This document shows positions 10,847-22,157 of a stretch of DNA of 32,133 nucleotides, piece by piece. The stretch is from assembly GCA_017405645.1 (NCBI GenBank), contig JAFQZZ010000019.1, positions 1 through 32,133 on the forward strand. The letters run 5' to 3'. Under the pieces are notes generated by a model, which was given only the letters and a program-made list of their open reading frames with translations, did not search any database and had not been told where the DNA came from. The translations under genes were made by a program, and so were the position numbers. The stretch is from Bacillota bacterium. Lineage in GTDB: Bacteria > Bacillota > Clostridia > Peptostreptococcales > Anaerovoracaceae. The first letter of the stretch is position 1; each line of letters starts with the position of its first letter.

Positions 10847-12448
10847 TTATTCCTTTTGGAGTATTATTTTGTTCAGCATTCCGATCTTGTCCGACTGCAG
10901 GATCAGTTCCATCTGCAGCAGCGCCTGATTGCCCGCCGAGGCAAAGATCCCGAAGACCAGGTCGAAGACCATGGCGTCGATCAGGGCTTCGCCGGGGATC
11001 CCCAGCACGGACAGCGTCACCACGTAAGCCAGCAGGTTCGCGCCCGGCACCGGCGGCGTCGCCACGAAGACCACGACGGACAGCACCACGGCCATCACGA
11101 ACCACAGGGGCGTCGCGATGATCCCGTATTTCATGCCGGCAAAGGCGATGAACACCAGCGTTCCCACGGCGCTGATGGGCATGTACAGAACCAGCCCGTT
11201 GGGAAGACCCACGGAGGTAAAACTTCTCTGGATCCCCAGGTCGGCGGCGCAGCAGCGCTCGGTCAGGCCGTAAGCCGCATCCAGCGATCCCGTTTTCAGG
11301 GTGGTGATGAAGGGCGGCATCAGTTTCCGGGCCAGCAGCTGTACGCTGATCCCTTCCCTGCGGGCCACGTAGCACAGCACCAGGCCGATGCATACCAGTG
11401 AAACCACCAGCGAGATCAGGAGCGTCAGCCACATACCTTTCAGAATCGCCGTCCGTCCCTGCCAGATTTCAAATCCCACCAGCACGCAGGCAAACCAGGG
11501 CACCAGCTTGCTGATCCAGTCGCAGAGCTGCAGTCCCACCATATTCATCTGGCGTATAATACGGCTCAGATTCTTTCCCTGGGACCCCAGGATGTTCAGC
11601 GCTTCCCCCAGCACCAGCGCCATCAGCAGCAACTGAGGCGTATTGGATTCGGCGAAAGGCGTGACAAAATCATCCGGGATGATGTTCAGCAGGTTCTGCA
11701 GAAGCCCCACGGTCTCTCCCGTGTTCGGGATGATTCCGGAATGGGCGATCCCGTAGACCGTCGTAGCCGCTATCATGGCCAGGGCGGTCATGGCAAAGCT
11801 CAGCAAAAAGTACCGGGCCACGATCCGGTGGTTGTCCCCGCCCCGCTCCGAGATCTCCCCGGAGTTGATGACGGTGGTAATGGTCATGAAGAAGATCACC
11901 GGGCCGGACAGCACATTCAGGATCCTCAGCCATGCCTCATAGATCGACGTCATGGCATTCGTGATGAAAGCGTTCTGGATGGCTTCCGACAGAAGCACCT
12001 CCCCCAAAACGCCGATCAGCACGCCGCCCAGGACCCCGATCAGGATCTTCATGGCCGGGCTGAAGCCGGGAATGGGCAGGGAAAGCCGCAGCAGATTCCC
12101 ATGGCCGGAATAGGTGTACTGGGGGCTCAGCCCCACCGCCGTCAGAAGGGAACTGCAGAGATTCTCCAGTTCGGTTTCCTCGGCGCTCAGGGGATTGAAA
12201 GCATCCCCTTCCAGTTCCAGCCGTATCACCAGCCGGCCGAACCGCCGGCGGATAATCGCTGTGATCATCTGTTCTTCCCCGAACCGGTCCCGCATCCGAA
12301 GGAGGGCCTCCTCCAGGGACAGGCGGATCCTCAGCCGGTTCTGGCGTTCCATTTCAATTTGACAGAGGGACTCCTCCACCTGTTCCGAGAACCGGTCGAT
12401 GGCGGCGCCCTCCAGTGCGAATGTTTCGTTATAATTGCTGATTCTCAT
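10847..12448 (-). CDS. Degenerate HATPase domain fused to an SLC1-type (DAACS) transporter
   Basis: This 533-residue protein has two parts. Residues 1 to about 125 resemble an anti-sigma-type HATPase like the next-door kinase, but by eye alignment all three ATP boxes are altered: N-box EExxxN becomes EEALLR (46-51), the G1 Asp-x-Gly is lost near 79-86 (GDAFNP remains), and the G2 GGLG becomes ENLC near 95-98. The C-terminal hairpin (YTYSGHGNLLRLSL) is kept. From about 131 the sequence follows the glutamate/dicarboxylate carrier fold: GPVIFFMTITTVIN (182-195), IIPDDFVTPFAESNTPQLLL (256-275), and an HP2-like PPVPGA (465-470). Key carrier residues differ: the serine-rich HP1 is TGSLD, the TM7 NMDGT is YMPIS (422-426), and the TM8 substrate Arg is Ala503. 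Substrate and activity are unknown. The gene follows the kinase by 6 nt with no clear ribosome-binding site, so coupled translation is likely. Confidence 0.82.
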   Translation of the reverse strand: MRISNYNETFALEGAAIDRFSEQVEESLCQIEMERQNRLRIRLSLEEALLRMRDRFGEEQMITAIIRRRFGRLVIRLELEGDAFNPLSAEETELENLCSSLLTAVGLSPQYTYSGHGNLLRLSLPIPGFSPAMKILIGVLGGVLIGVLGEVLLSEAIQNAFITNAMTSIYEAWLRILNVLSGPVIFFMTITTVINSGEISERGGDNHRIVARYFLLSFAMTALAMIAATTVYGIAHSGIIPNTGETVGLLQNLLNIIPDDFVTPFAESNTPQLLLMALVLGEALNILGSQGKNLSRIIRQMNMVGLQLCDWISKLVPWFACVLVGFEIWQGRTAILKGMWLTLLISLVVSLVCIGLVLCYVARREGISVQLLARKLMPPFITTLKTGSLDAAYGLTERCCAADLGIQRSFTSVGLPNGLVLYMPISAVGTLVFIAFAGMKYGIIATPLWFVMAVVLSVVVFVATPPVPGANLLAYVVTLSVLGIPGEALIDAMVFDLVFGIFASAGNQALLQMELILQSDKIGMLNKIILQKE

Positions 12449-12454
12449 TTTTGA

Positions 12455-12868
12455 TCAGAAATTCTTTTCCAGTGTCAATACGTTCTTTCCGTCTTTGTAT
12501 TGGTACCGCACGTCATCCATGGACTGCTTGACCATGTAGATCCCCAGCCCGCCGATCTGCCGTTCTTCCGCCGACAGGGTCACGTCCGGATCTTCTTTTT
12601 TCAGGGGATCGTACGGGATGCCGCTGTCCTCAAAGGTGATCACTGCCTTGGACGGTTCCCCGGGCATATCCAGCCGGATCCGGACGCTGCCGGTTTCCGG
12701 CGCGTAGGCATAGCTGGCGATGTTCACAAAGATCTCCTCCACGGCGATGCAGATCTGCATCAGGGTCTTCATTGGACAGCCCGCCTCTTCCAGGGAGCCT
12801 TCCAGGAAGTCCAGCACCTGGGGCAGATGCGCCTTCACCGCTTCTGTTTCCATCGTTTTCGTTGGCAT
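12455..12868 (-). CDS. Anti-sigma-factor-type serine kinase (HATPase_c, RsbW/SpoIIAB-like)
   Basis: This 137-residue single-domain GHKL protein should phosphorylate a STAS partner and hold or release a target in a partner switch. The N-box is VEEIFVN (43-49) with E45 and N49, the G1 box is DSGIPYDP (81-88), and the G2 box is GGLGIYMVKQSMDDVRY (106-122). All key ATP-binding positions are present, unlike in the fused domain encoded next. It lies 11 nt after the STAS gene and 6 nt before the transporter fusion. No sigma factor gene is nearby, so its target could be the fusion protein, a distant sigma factor or some other partner. Confidence 0.88.
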   Translation of the reverse strand: MPTKTMETEAVKAHLPQVLDFLEGSLEEAGCPMKTLMQICIAVEEIFVNIASYAYAPETGSVRIRLDMPGEPSKAVITFEDSGIPYDPLKKEDPDVTLSAEERQIGGLGIYMVKQSMDDVRYQYKDGKNVLTLEKNF

Positions 12869-12879
12869 AGTTTCCCCCG

Positions 12880-13176
12880 TTATTCGATCGTCAGGATATC
12901 CGCGAATCCGGTCACGTCAAAAACGTCCATAACGACTTCGTTGACGTTGGTGACCCGCATCTTACCCTGCTTGTTCATGATTTTCTGGGTCGCCAGCAGG
13001 ATTCTCAGTCCGGCCGAGGAGATATACTCCAGCCCGCCGAAATCCATGGTCAAGTCATCGACGCCGTCCAGAGATCCTTTCAGCGCTTCTTCCAGTTCCG
13101 GCGCGGTGGTGGTATCCAGTCTGCCTTCCAGCGCTACCGTCAGTTTGCTTCCTTCTGCTTTCTTTTCGATTTTCAC
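12880..13176 (-). CDS. STAS-domain anti-sigma-factor antagonist
   Basis: This 98-residue protein is a single STAS domain of the RsbV/SpoIIAA type. The signature DFGGLEYISSAGLRILL places the likely phosphorylated serine at S54, aligned with SpoIIAA Ser58. In the unphosphorylated state such proteins bind the kinase and free its target. The GTG start at 13176 is supported by GGAGG 9 nt upstream and gives MKIEKKAEGSKLTV. It is the first gene of the three-gene operon downstream of rpoC. I see no clear promoter in the short gap, so read-through from rpoBC is possible. No PP2C phosphatase gene, the usual fourth member, is in the window. Confidence 0.88.
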   Translation of the reverse strand: MKIEKKAEGSKLTVALEGRLDTTTAPELEEALKGSLDGVDDLTMDFGGLEYISSAGLRILLATQKIMNKQGKMRVTNVNEVVMDVFDVTGFADILTIE

Positions 13177-13200
13177 TGCTGTAATCCTCCATTAAATGCA

Positions 13201-13227
13201 GGGGCCCCGCTTTTCCGGGAGGCCCCC
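13201..13227 (-). terminator. GC-rich hairpin between rpoC and the STAS operon
   Basis: On the minus strand GGGGGCC pairs with GGCCCC-type sequence around CCCGGAAAAGCGG, giving a very GC-rich but slightly imperfect stem. The T tract after it is poor (TGCATTTAAT). It may end rpoC transcripts only in part and let some through to the STAS gene. Confidence 0.45.
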
Positions 13228-13237
13228 GCCGTGACCG

Positions 13238-13408
13238 TTATTCCTCTTCGGTGAATTCCTCGTCTTCAAACTCTTCGTCGTCGAATTCCTCATCGTCGAA
13301 TTCTTCGTCGTCGAACTCTTCATCGAAGTCTTCATCACTCAGATCCAGATCCAGTCCGAAATCATCGAAGGAATCCCCTTCGTACAGATCGTCCCGGATC
13401 CTTCCGGG
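13238..13408 (-). pseudogene. rpoC: Out-of-frame acidic tail of rpoC
   Basis: Adding one G to the GGG at 13393-13395 (minus strand) joins rpoC to a frame reading [20 protein letters not shown] and then repeats of FDDEE down to a stop at 13238. Acidic beta' tails are common in Bacillota, and rpoB here also ends with one. The DNA from about 13251 to 13330 is a run of ~15-bp imperfect tandem repeats coding for (D/E)DEEF. The present reading frame cannot be translated from rpoC without the extra base, so this is either a real truncating mutation or a sequence error. Confidence 0.85.
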
Positions 13409-16400
13409 TAATCGGACAGGCTTTTGCGAATGCTTTCCATGTCCAGGTTCCACTCTTCGCTTTCGGAACCGTATCCCAGGATCTCATCCTCCCGGTCGCC
13501 GTAATCCAACGCCAGGTTCTTGTATTTCTTCATGCCGGTGCCGGCCGGAATGAGCTTGCCGATGATGACATTCTCTTTCAGGCCCTGCAGGTGGTCGGTC
13601 TTGCCCTTGATGGCCGCTTCCGTCAGGACACGGGTAGTCTCCTGGAAGGAGGCCGCCGACAGGAAGGAGTTGGTGGCCAGGGACGCTTTGGTGATCCCCA
13701 GCAGCGCTCTCTTCGCCTTGGCCGGTTCCCCGCCCTCCGCCAGAACGGCTTCGTTGGCTTCTTCGAATTCAAAGCGGTCATACCGTCCGCCCGGCAGCAA
13801 TGTGGTATCGCCGGCGTCTTCGACCTGGTACTTGGACAGCATCTGGGAGGCGATGACTTCAATGTGCTTGTCATTGATGTCTACACCCTGCTGTTTGTAT
13901 ACCCGCTGTACTTCCTTGACCAGGTACTGGAATACGCCTTCGATGCCCTTGATCCGCAGCACATCGTGGGGGTTTGCCGAACCCTGGGTGATCTCGTCAC
14001 CGGCTTCGATATGGGCCCCTTCCTTGATGGCCTGCTTGATACGGGCCGTGTAGGGGATCACGTGCTTGTACTCGTTCCCCTCCTCGTCCCGGACGATCAC
14101 TTCGTTGTTGTTCTTGGTGCTGTGCAGATGCACGGTGCCGGAGATCTCGGAGATCACCGCCAGGCCCTTGGGCTTTCTGGCTTCGAAAAGTTCCTCGACT
14201 CTCGGCAGACCGTGGGTGATGTCGGAGCCGGCTACGCCGCCGGTGTGGAAGGTACGCATCGTCAGCTGCGTGCCCGGTTCACCGATGGACTGAGCCGCGA
14301 TGATCCCGACCGCTTCGCCGATGTTGACCTTGCCGCCGGTGGCCAGGTTCCGGCCATAGCACTTGGCGCAGATGCCGTTCCGGCACTGACAGGTCAGCGG
14401 GGAGCGGATCTTCACCACGTCGATCTTCTGCTCTTCCAGCTTGCGGATCTCTTCGTTCTGTTCCTCTTCCACTGCCCGGGCCGCCTCTTCATCCATATCG
14501 GTGCCCTGTTCCGCCGCCGCATCCTTCAGCTCCCGGAGTTTCTTCGCAGCCGTGTCCTTCACTTCCGCGATCTTCCGGTTGGCCGTTTCATTGAGGGACT
14601 CGATGATCCCCGCAGCATCCTCCCGGATCTGCTCCCCTTCTTCGATCAGAAGGGCGCCGGTCACCGGGTGATAAACGTTTTCGCAGGCAGTTCTGCCCGT
14701 GATACGGTCTTTCAGTTTTTCAATGATTTCCGCACCGTCGACAAAGGCGCTGGCATCGATACCTTCCGTGGTACCGCAGTCTTCTTCCCGGACGATGACG
14801 TTATGGCTGACGTCCACCAGACGCCGGGTCAGGTACCCGGAGTCCGCCGTACGCAGCGCGGTATCCGCCAGACCCTTCCGGGCGCCGTTGGTGGATACGA
14901 AGTATTCCAGTACCGACAGACCTTCCCGGAAATTGGATTTGATCGGGATCTCGATGGTTTTGCCGGATGCGTTGGACATCAGTCCTCGCATGCCGCCGAT
15001 CTGGGAGATCTGCTTCTTGCTGCCCCGGGCGCCGGAGTGAGCCATGATGTAGAGGTTGTTCTCCCCGCCCAGGCTGTCCATCAGCGCGTCGGCAACGGTC
15101 TCGGTGGTGTCTTCCCAGAGCTTGATGACGTTTTCATACCGCTCGTTCTCGGACACCAGACCCCGCCGGTACGCCTTTTCGAAGGTCTCTACCCGCTTGT
15201 CCGCATTGGCGACGATGTCCTTCTTGGCCTCCGGGATCTCCATATCGGAGACGGAGATGGTGATGGCGCCGATGGTGGAGTAATGGTAGCCCATGCTCTT
15301 GATGGTGTCCAGCATGATGGCGGTCTGGGTATTGCCGTGGACGGAATAACATCTGCCGATGATATCGCCCAGCTTTTTCTTGTCGCAGAGGAAGTCGATC
15401 TCCAGGGAATACTTGTCCTTTTCCCGGTCCACATATCCCAGGTCCTGGGGCATGTTTTCGTTGAAGATGAACCGGCCCACCGTGGAGCAGACCAGCCGGC
15501 CTTCCTTGTCGTTTTCATCCAGGCAGCGCTTGACGATGACCTTTTCGTGAAGGTCCACCATCTTGTCCGCATAGGCCATCAGCAGTTCGTCGTAGTCCGC
15601 AAACCGCCGCATGTCCTTTCTTTCCCGGGGATACATCCGTTCTTCCCCTTCGCGGGTAATGTAATACTGCTTGGCAGTCTTGTCTTCCGTGGGATCGTAG
15701 GTCAGGTAGTAACTGCCTAAGATCATGTCCTGGGTCGGCGTGGTGATCGGTGTCCCGTCCTTCGGCGCCAGGATGTTGTTGACGGAAAGCATCAGGAAGC
15801 GGGCTTCCGCCTGGGCTTCCACCGACAGCGGCAGATGCACCGCCATCTGGTCTCCGTCGAAGTCCGCGTTGTAGGCCGTACATACCAGCGGGTGGAGCTT
15901 GATGGCCTTGCCTTCCACCAGCACCGGCTCAAAGGCCTGGATGCCCAGCCGGTGGAGCGTCGGGGCACGGTTCAGGAGCACCGGATGTTCCTTGATGACT
16001 TCATCCAGCACGTCCCAGACTTCCGGTTTCACCCGTTCCACCATTCTCTTGGCATTTTTGATATTGTGGGCCTTCTTGTCCTTCACCAGTTTCTTCATGA
16101 TGAAAGGTTTGAAGAGCTCCAGGGCCATTTTCTTCGGCAGTCCGCACTGATAGAACTTCAGTTCCGGACCCACCACGATTACGGAACGTCCCGAATAGTC
16201 GACCCGCTTGCCCAGCAGGTTCTGCCGGAAACGCCCCTGTTTGCCCTTCAGCATGTCCGACAGGGATTTCAGCGGACGGCTGCCCGGCCCGGTGACCGGT
16301 CTTCCCCGGCGGCCGTTGTCGATCAGGGCGTCCACGGCTTCCTGCAGCATTCTCTTCTCATTGCGGACGATGATGTCCGGCGCGCTCAGGTCCAGCAGTC

Positions 16401-17208
16401 TCTTCAGCCGGTTGTTCCGGTTGATGACCCTGCGGTAGAGGTCGTTCAGGTCGGAGGTGGCGAAACGGCCGCCGTCCAGCTGCACCATGGGTCTCAGATC
16501 CGGCGGGATCACGGGGATCACGTCCAGGATCATCCACTCGGCTTTATTGTTGGACTGCCGCAGGGCTTCGATCACTTCCAGCCGGCGGACGATCCGCACC
16601 TTTTTCTGGCCGGAGCTTTCCTTTAATTTGGTTCTCAGGTCCGATGCCAGCTCATCCAGGTCAATCTGGGACAGGAGGTCCTTGATGGCCTCCGCGCCCA
16701 TGGCGGCCTTGAAGCTGCTGCCGTAGGCTTTTCTGGCTTCCTGGTATTCGTCTTCCGACAGAAGCTGCTTCCGGACCAGCGGCGCATCGCCCGGGTCCGT
16801 TACGATATAGGAAGCAAAGTACAGTACTTTTTCCAGGTTTCTGGCGGTCATGTCCAGCACCAGGCCCATCCGGCTGGGGATGCCCTTGAAGTACCAGATA
16901 TGAGATACCGGAGCCGCCAGTTCAATGTGGCCCATCCGTTCTCTCCGGACCTTGGACTTGGTGACTTCCACGCCGCAGCGGTCGCAGACGATCCCCTTGA
17001 AGCGGATCCGCTTGTATTTTCCGCAGTGGCATTCCCAGTCCTTCATGGGTCCGAAGATCCGTTCACAGAACAACCCGTCCTTTTCCGGCTTCAGGGTCCT
17101 GTAGTTGATGGTTTCCGGTTTTTTCACTTCGCCTCTGGACCAGCTCAGAATCTTTTCGCTGGAGGCTAAGCTGATTTGTATCGATTCAAAATTATTCAGT
17201 TCCTGCAA
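13339..17208 (-). CDS. rpoC: RNA polymerase beta' subunit, frameshifted near its C-terminal end
   Basis: This is the catalytic large subunit of RNA polymerase. Counting from the GTG at 17217, the first zinc site is C63, C65, C78 and C81, the Mg-binding NADFDGDQ is at 450-457, and the second zinc region is [11 protein letters not shown]. The motif [20 protein letters not shown] is also intact. Two starts fit: GTG 17217, which crowds the AAGGGAG site, and TTG 17208, about 10 nt from it, giving (M)[10 protein letters not shown], which looks more like the family. I prefer the latter. The frame ends with an odd tail ([19 protein letters not shown]) because one base appears to be missing at 13393-13408; the natural acidic tail continues in another frame to 13238. 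Confidence 0.93.
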   Translation of the reverse strand: MQELNNFESIQISLASSEKILSWSRGEVKKPETINYRTLKPEKDGLFCERIFGPMKDWECHCGKYKRIRFKGIVCDRCGVEVTKSKVRRERMGHIELAAPVSHIWYFKGIPSRMGLVLDMTARNLEKVLYFASYIVTDPGDAPLVRKQLLSEDEYQEARKAYGSSFKAAMGAEAIKDLLSQIDLDELASDLRTKLKESSGQKKVRIVRRLEVIEALRQSNNKAEWMILDVIPVIPPDLRPMVQLDGGRFATSDLNDLYRRVINRNNRLKRLLDLSAPDIIVRNEKRMLQEAVDALIDNGRRGRPVTGPGSRPLKSLSDMLKGKQGRFRQNLLGKRVDYSGRSVIVVGPELKFYQCGLPKKMALELFKPFIMKKLVKDKKAHNIKNAKRMVERVKPEVWDVLDEVIKEHPVLLNRAPTLHRLGIQAFEPVLVEGKAIKLHPLVCTAYNADFDGDQMAVHLPLSVEAQAEARFLMLSVNNILAPKDGTPITTPTQDMILGSYYLTYDPTEDKTAKQYYITREGEERMYPRERKDMRRFADYDELLMAYADKMVDLHEKVIVKRCLDENDKEGRLVCSTVGRFIFNENMPQDLGYVDREKDKYSLEIDFLCDKKKLGDIIGRCYSVHGNTQTAIMLDTIKSMGYHYSTIGAITISVSDMEIPEAKKDIVANADKRVETFEKAYRRGLVSENERYENVIKLWEDTTETVADALMDSLGGENNLYIMAHSGARGSKKQISQIGGMRGLMSNASGKTIEIPIKSNFREGLSVLEYFVSTNGARKGLADTALRTADSGYLTRRLVDVSHNVIVREEDCGTTEGIDASAFVDGAEIIEKLKDRITGRTACENVYHPVTGALLIEEGEQIREDAAGIIESLNETANRKIAEVKDTAAKKLRELKDAAAEQGTDMDEEAARAVEEEQNEEIRKLEEQKIDVVKIRSPLTCQCRNGICAKCYGRNLATGGKVNIGEAVGIIAAQSIGEPGTQLTMRTFHTGGVAGSDITHGLPRVEELFEARKPKGLAVISEISGTVHLHSTKNNNEVIVRDEEGNEYKHVIPYTARIKQAIKEGAHIEAGDEITQGSANPHDVLRIKGIEGVFQYLVKEVQRVYKQQGVDINDKHIEVIASQMLSKYQVEDAGDTTLLPGGRYDRFEFEEANEAVLAEGGEPAKAKRALLGITKASLATNSFLSAASFQETTRVLTEAAIKGKTDHLQGLKENVIIGKLIPAGTGMKKYKNLALDYGDREDEILGYGSESEEWNLDMESIRKSLSDYPEGSGTICTKGIPSMISDWIWI

Positions 17209-17238
17209 AGGGGTCACTCTCCCTTCTTTATGTTCCCT

Positions 17239-21000
<3,762 letters not shown>

Positions 21001-21133
21001 TTTATTCACTCCTTTTTAGCAAAACCTGTGAGTAACATCTATAGAAATAACGTTCCGCAGAGGTTCATTTTGGTTTACATAATATCCCGTTTTTATGCAT
21101 TTTTGGCCCATGAACATTCTGTGGCAATTTAAT

Positions 21134-21162
21134 ATGATATCATTTTTCCACCTCTCAGTCAA
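21134..21162 (-). promoter_or_regulatory. Promoter of rpoBC
   Basis: Minus-strand TTGACT (21157-21162), a 17-bp spacer and TATCAT (21134-21139) lie about 130 nt upstream of rpoB. The 21001-21291 interval holds no gene; apart from this promoter and an AT-rich leader I see nothing else in it. A separate promoter fits the terminator found after rplL, which cuts rpoBC off from rplJL. Confidence 0.75.
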
Positions 21163-21291
21163 GGAAAACCTCTCCGGATTTCAGGACAATTTCAAAGAAA
21201 AAAACCGATGCTGTTTCATTGTTTCTGCCTTCCTTTCATCCTTTAATTATAAGATTCTGAACCGGGATATTCCGCCCCATTCAGACGCATC

Positions 21292-21548
21292 TCAGTTTGC
21301 ATGGTTCCGGAATTCTCTCGGGCTGTAACCGGTCACGTCCCGGAAAGCTTTTGCAAACTTGCTTCCGTTATCATAGCCGCACTGTCCTGCGATATCCAGA
21401 ATGGTTTGATCGGTCTCCTTCAGGAGCACCGCAGCCTCCTGCATCCGCCGGGAACGGATGTATGCATAAACGGAACTGCCGGTGACTTCCCTAAAACTCT
21501 TTTTATCAGCGCTTCCCGACTTTTGGGGATCCGTTTCTTTCCCTCCAT
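21292..21548 (-). pseudogene. Frameshifted AraC-family DNA-binding domain remnant
   Basis: Conceptual joining of two frames gives about 85 residues: MEGKKRIPKSREALIKK, then SFREVTGSSVYAYIRSRRMQ, then LKETDQTILDIAGQCGYDNG, then SKFAKAFRDVTGYSPREFR. This is the C-terminal helix-turn-helix half of an AraC/XylS regulator (the SVYAYIR..RM subtype seen in PchR-like proteins). The frame breaks at a run of five A at 21500-21504 (minus strand); a sixth A would restore it. Even when repaired, the N-terminal ~200 residues of a full regulator are absent and there is no good ribosome-binding site. A strong promoter and tandem repeats lie just upstream. Confidence 0.75.
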
Positions 21549-21578
21549 TGCTTTTCTCTCTTTCTGACCCGCAATATG

Positions 21579-21618
21579 TTTGTTATTGCTATCTATAGTT
21601 TGTTACTGCTAACTATAG
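21579..21618 (-). repeat. Tandem 20-bp direct repeat, probable operator
   Basis: Two adjacent 20-bp copies (21579-21598 and 21599-21618) differ at two positions. On the minus strand the first reads CTATAGTTAGCAGTAACAAA. They begin directly after the -10 element and so cover the expected start site and the first ~35 transcribed bases. AraC-type proteins commonly bind direct repeats, so this may be the autoregulatory site of the former regulator. Confidence 0.6.
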
Positions 21619-21647
21619 AGTATAATCCTTCCCGTCCATTTTGTCAA
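21619..21647 (-). promoter_or_regulatory. Strong promoter reading into the AraC remnant
   Basis: Perfect TTGACA (21642-21647), a 17-bp spacer and TATACT (21619-21624) on the minus strand. The -35 sits right after the T tract of the rplL terminator. Transcription from here would pass through the remnant toward rpoB, since I see no terminator in between. Confidence 0.8.
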
Positions 21648-21648
21648 T

Positions 21649-21678
21649 AAAAAAGAGACAGTCCCGAAGGACTGTCTC
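21649..21678 (-). terminator. Terminator of the rplJL transcript
   Basis: A perfect 10-bp stem (GAGACAGTCC/GGACTGTCTC, 21669-21678 with 21655-21664) has a TTCG loop and six T follow on the minus strand. It lies 15 nt after the rplL stop. Confidence 0.93.
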
Positions 21679-21693
21679 CCCTGTGCTTCGTGA

Positions 21694-22065
21694 TTATTTT
21701 ACTTCTACGACAGCGCCGACTTCTTCCAGTTTCGCCTTGATCTCTTCGGCTTCTTCCTTGGAAACGCCTTCCTTGACCGGCTTCGGAGCTTCGTCTACCA
21801 GAGCCTTCGCTTCCTTCAGGCCCAGACCGGTGATCTCTCTGACGACCTTGATCGCCTTGATCTTCTGTTCGCCGGCACCTGCCAGGATAACGTCGAATTC
21901 GCTCTTTTCTTCTTCAGCAGCAGCAGCGCCTTCGCCACCGCCTCCAACGACTGCAACAGCAGCAGCAGCGGATACGCCAAATTCTTCTTCACAAGCTTTT
22001 ACGAGTTCGTTTAATTCTAAAACGGTCATATTTTTGATCGCTTCGATGATCTGATCTTTATTCAT
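21694..22065 (-). CDS. rplL: 50S ribosomal protein L7/L12
   Basis: This 123-residue stalk protein recruits translation GTPases. It shows the N-terminal dimerisation part ([20 protein letters not shown]), an Ala/Gly/Glu-rich hinge near residues 40-55 and the C-terminal domain [20 protein letters not shown]...[26 protein letters not shown] precedes the ATG. It is separated from rplJ by 92 nt that contain a palindromic repeat, and it ends just before a strong terminator. Confidence 0.98.
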   Translation of the reverse strand: MNKDQIIEAIKNMTVLELNELVKACEEEFGVSAAAAVAVVGGGGEGAAAAEEEKSEFDVILAGAGEQKIKAIKVVREITGLGLKEAKALVDEAPKPVKEGVSKEEAEEIKAKLEEVGAVVEVK

Positions 22066-22096
22066 TTTATTTCCTCCATATAATATTTCATATTCG

Positions 22097-22142
22097 CCTT
22101 CCCCTTGGGGGAAGGTGTCAGCGTAAGCTGACGGATGAGGGG
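22097..22142. repeat. Palindromic repeat element between rplJ and rplL
   Basis: The element consists of a hairpin (CCTTCCCC-ttg-GGGGAAGG), a second hairpin (TGTCAGC-gtaa-GCTGACG) and a GGATGAGGGG end. The same three-part plan (G/C-rich hairpin, TGTC..GAC hairpin, (G)A(T)GAGGGG) occurs inside iorA at 29711-29757. Palindromic repeats of this look are scattered through many gut Clostridia genomes. It sits in the transcribed spacer between rplJ and rplL, where hairpins could affect mRNA stability and the L10:L12 ratio. Confidence 0.7.
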
Positions 22143-22157
22143 CCGTAACCGACTCCC

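Noticed and set aside
13251..13330. CRISPR-like or satellite array
   Set aside because: The ~15-bp repeats have no spacers and encode the FDDEE acidic tail of RpoC, so they are coding repeats.
13385..13415. Programmed -1 ribosomal frameshift in rpoC
   Set aside because: No X XXY YYZ slippery heptamer is present at the crossover and no clear downstream pseudoknot was seen. A missing base explains it more simply.
21001..21009. Upstream GTG start for rpoB
   Set aside because: It overlaps the AAGGAG site; the ATG at 21000 has correct spacing and gives the conserved [10 protein letters not shown]-terminus.
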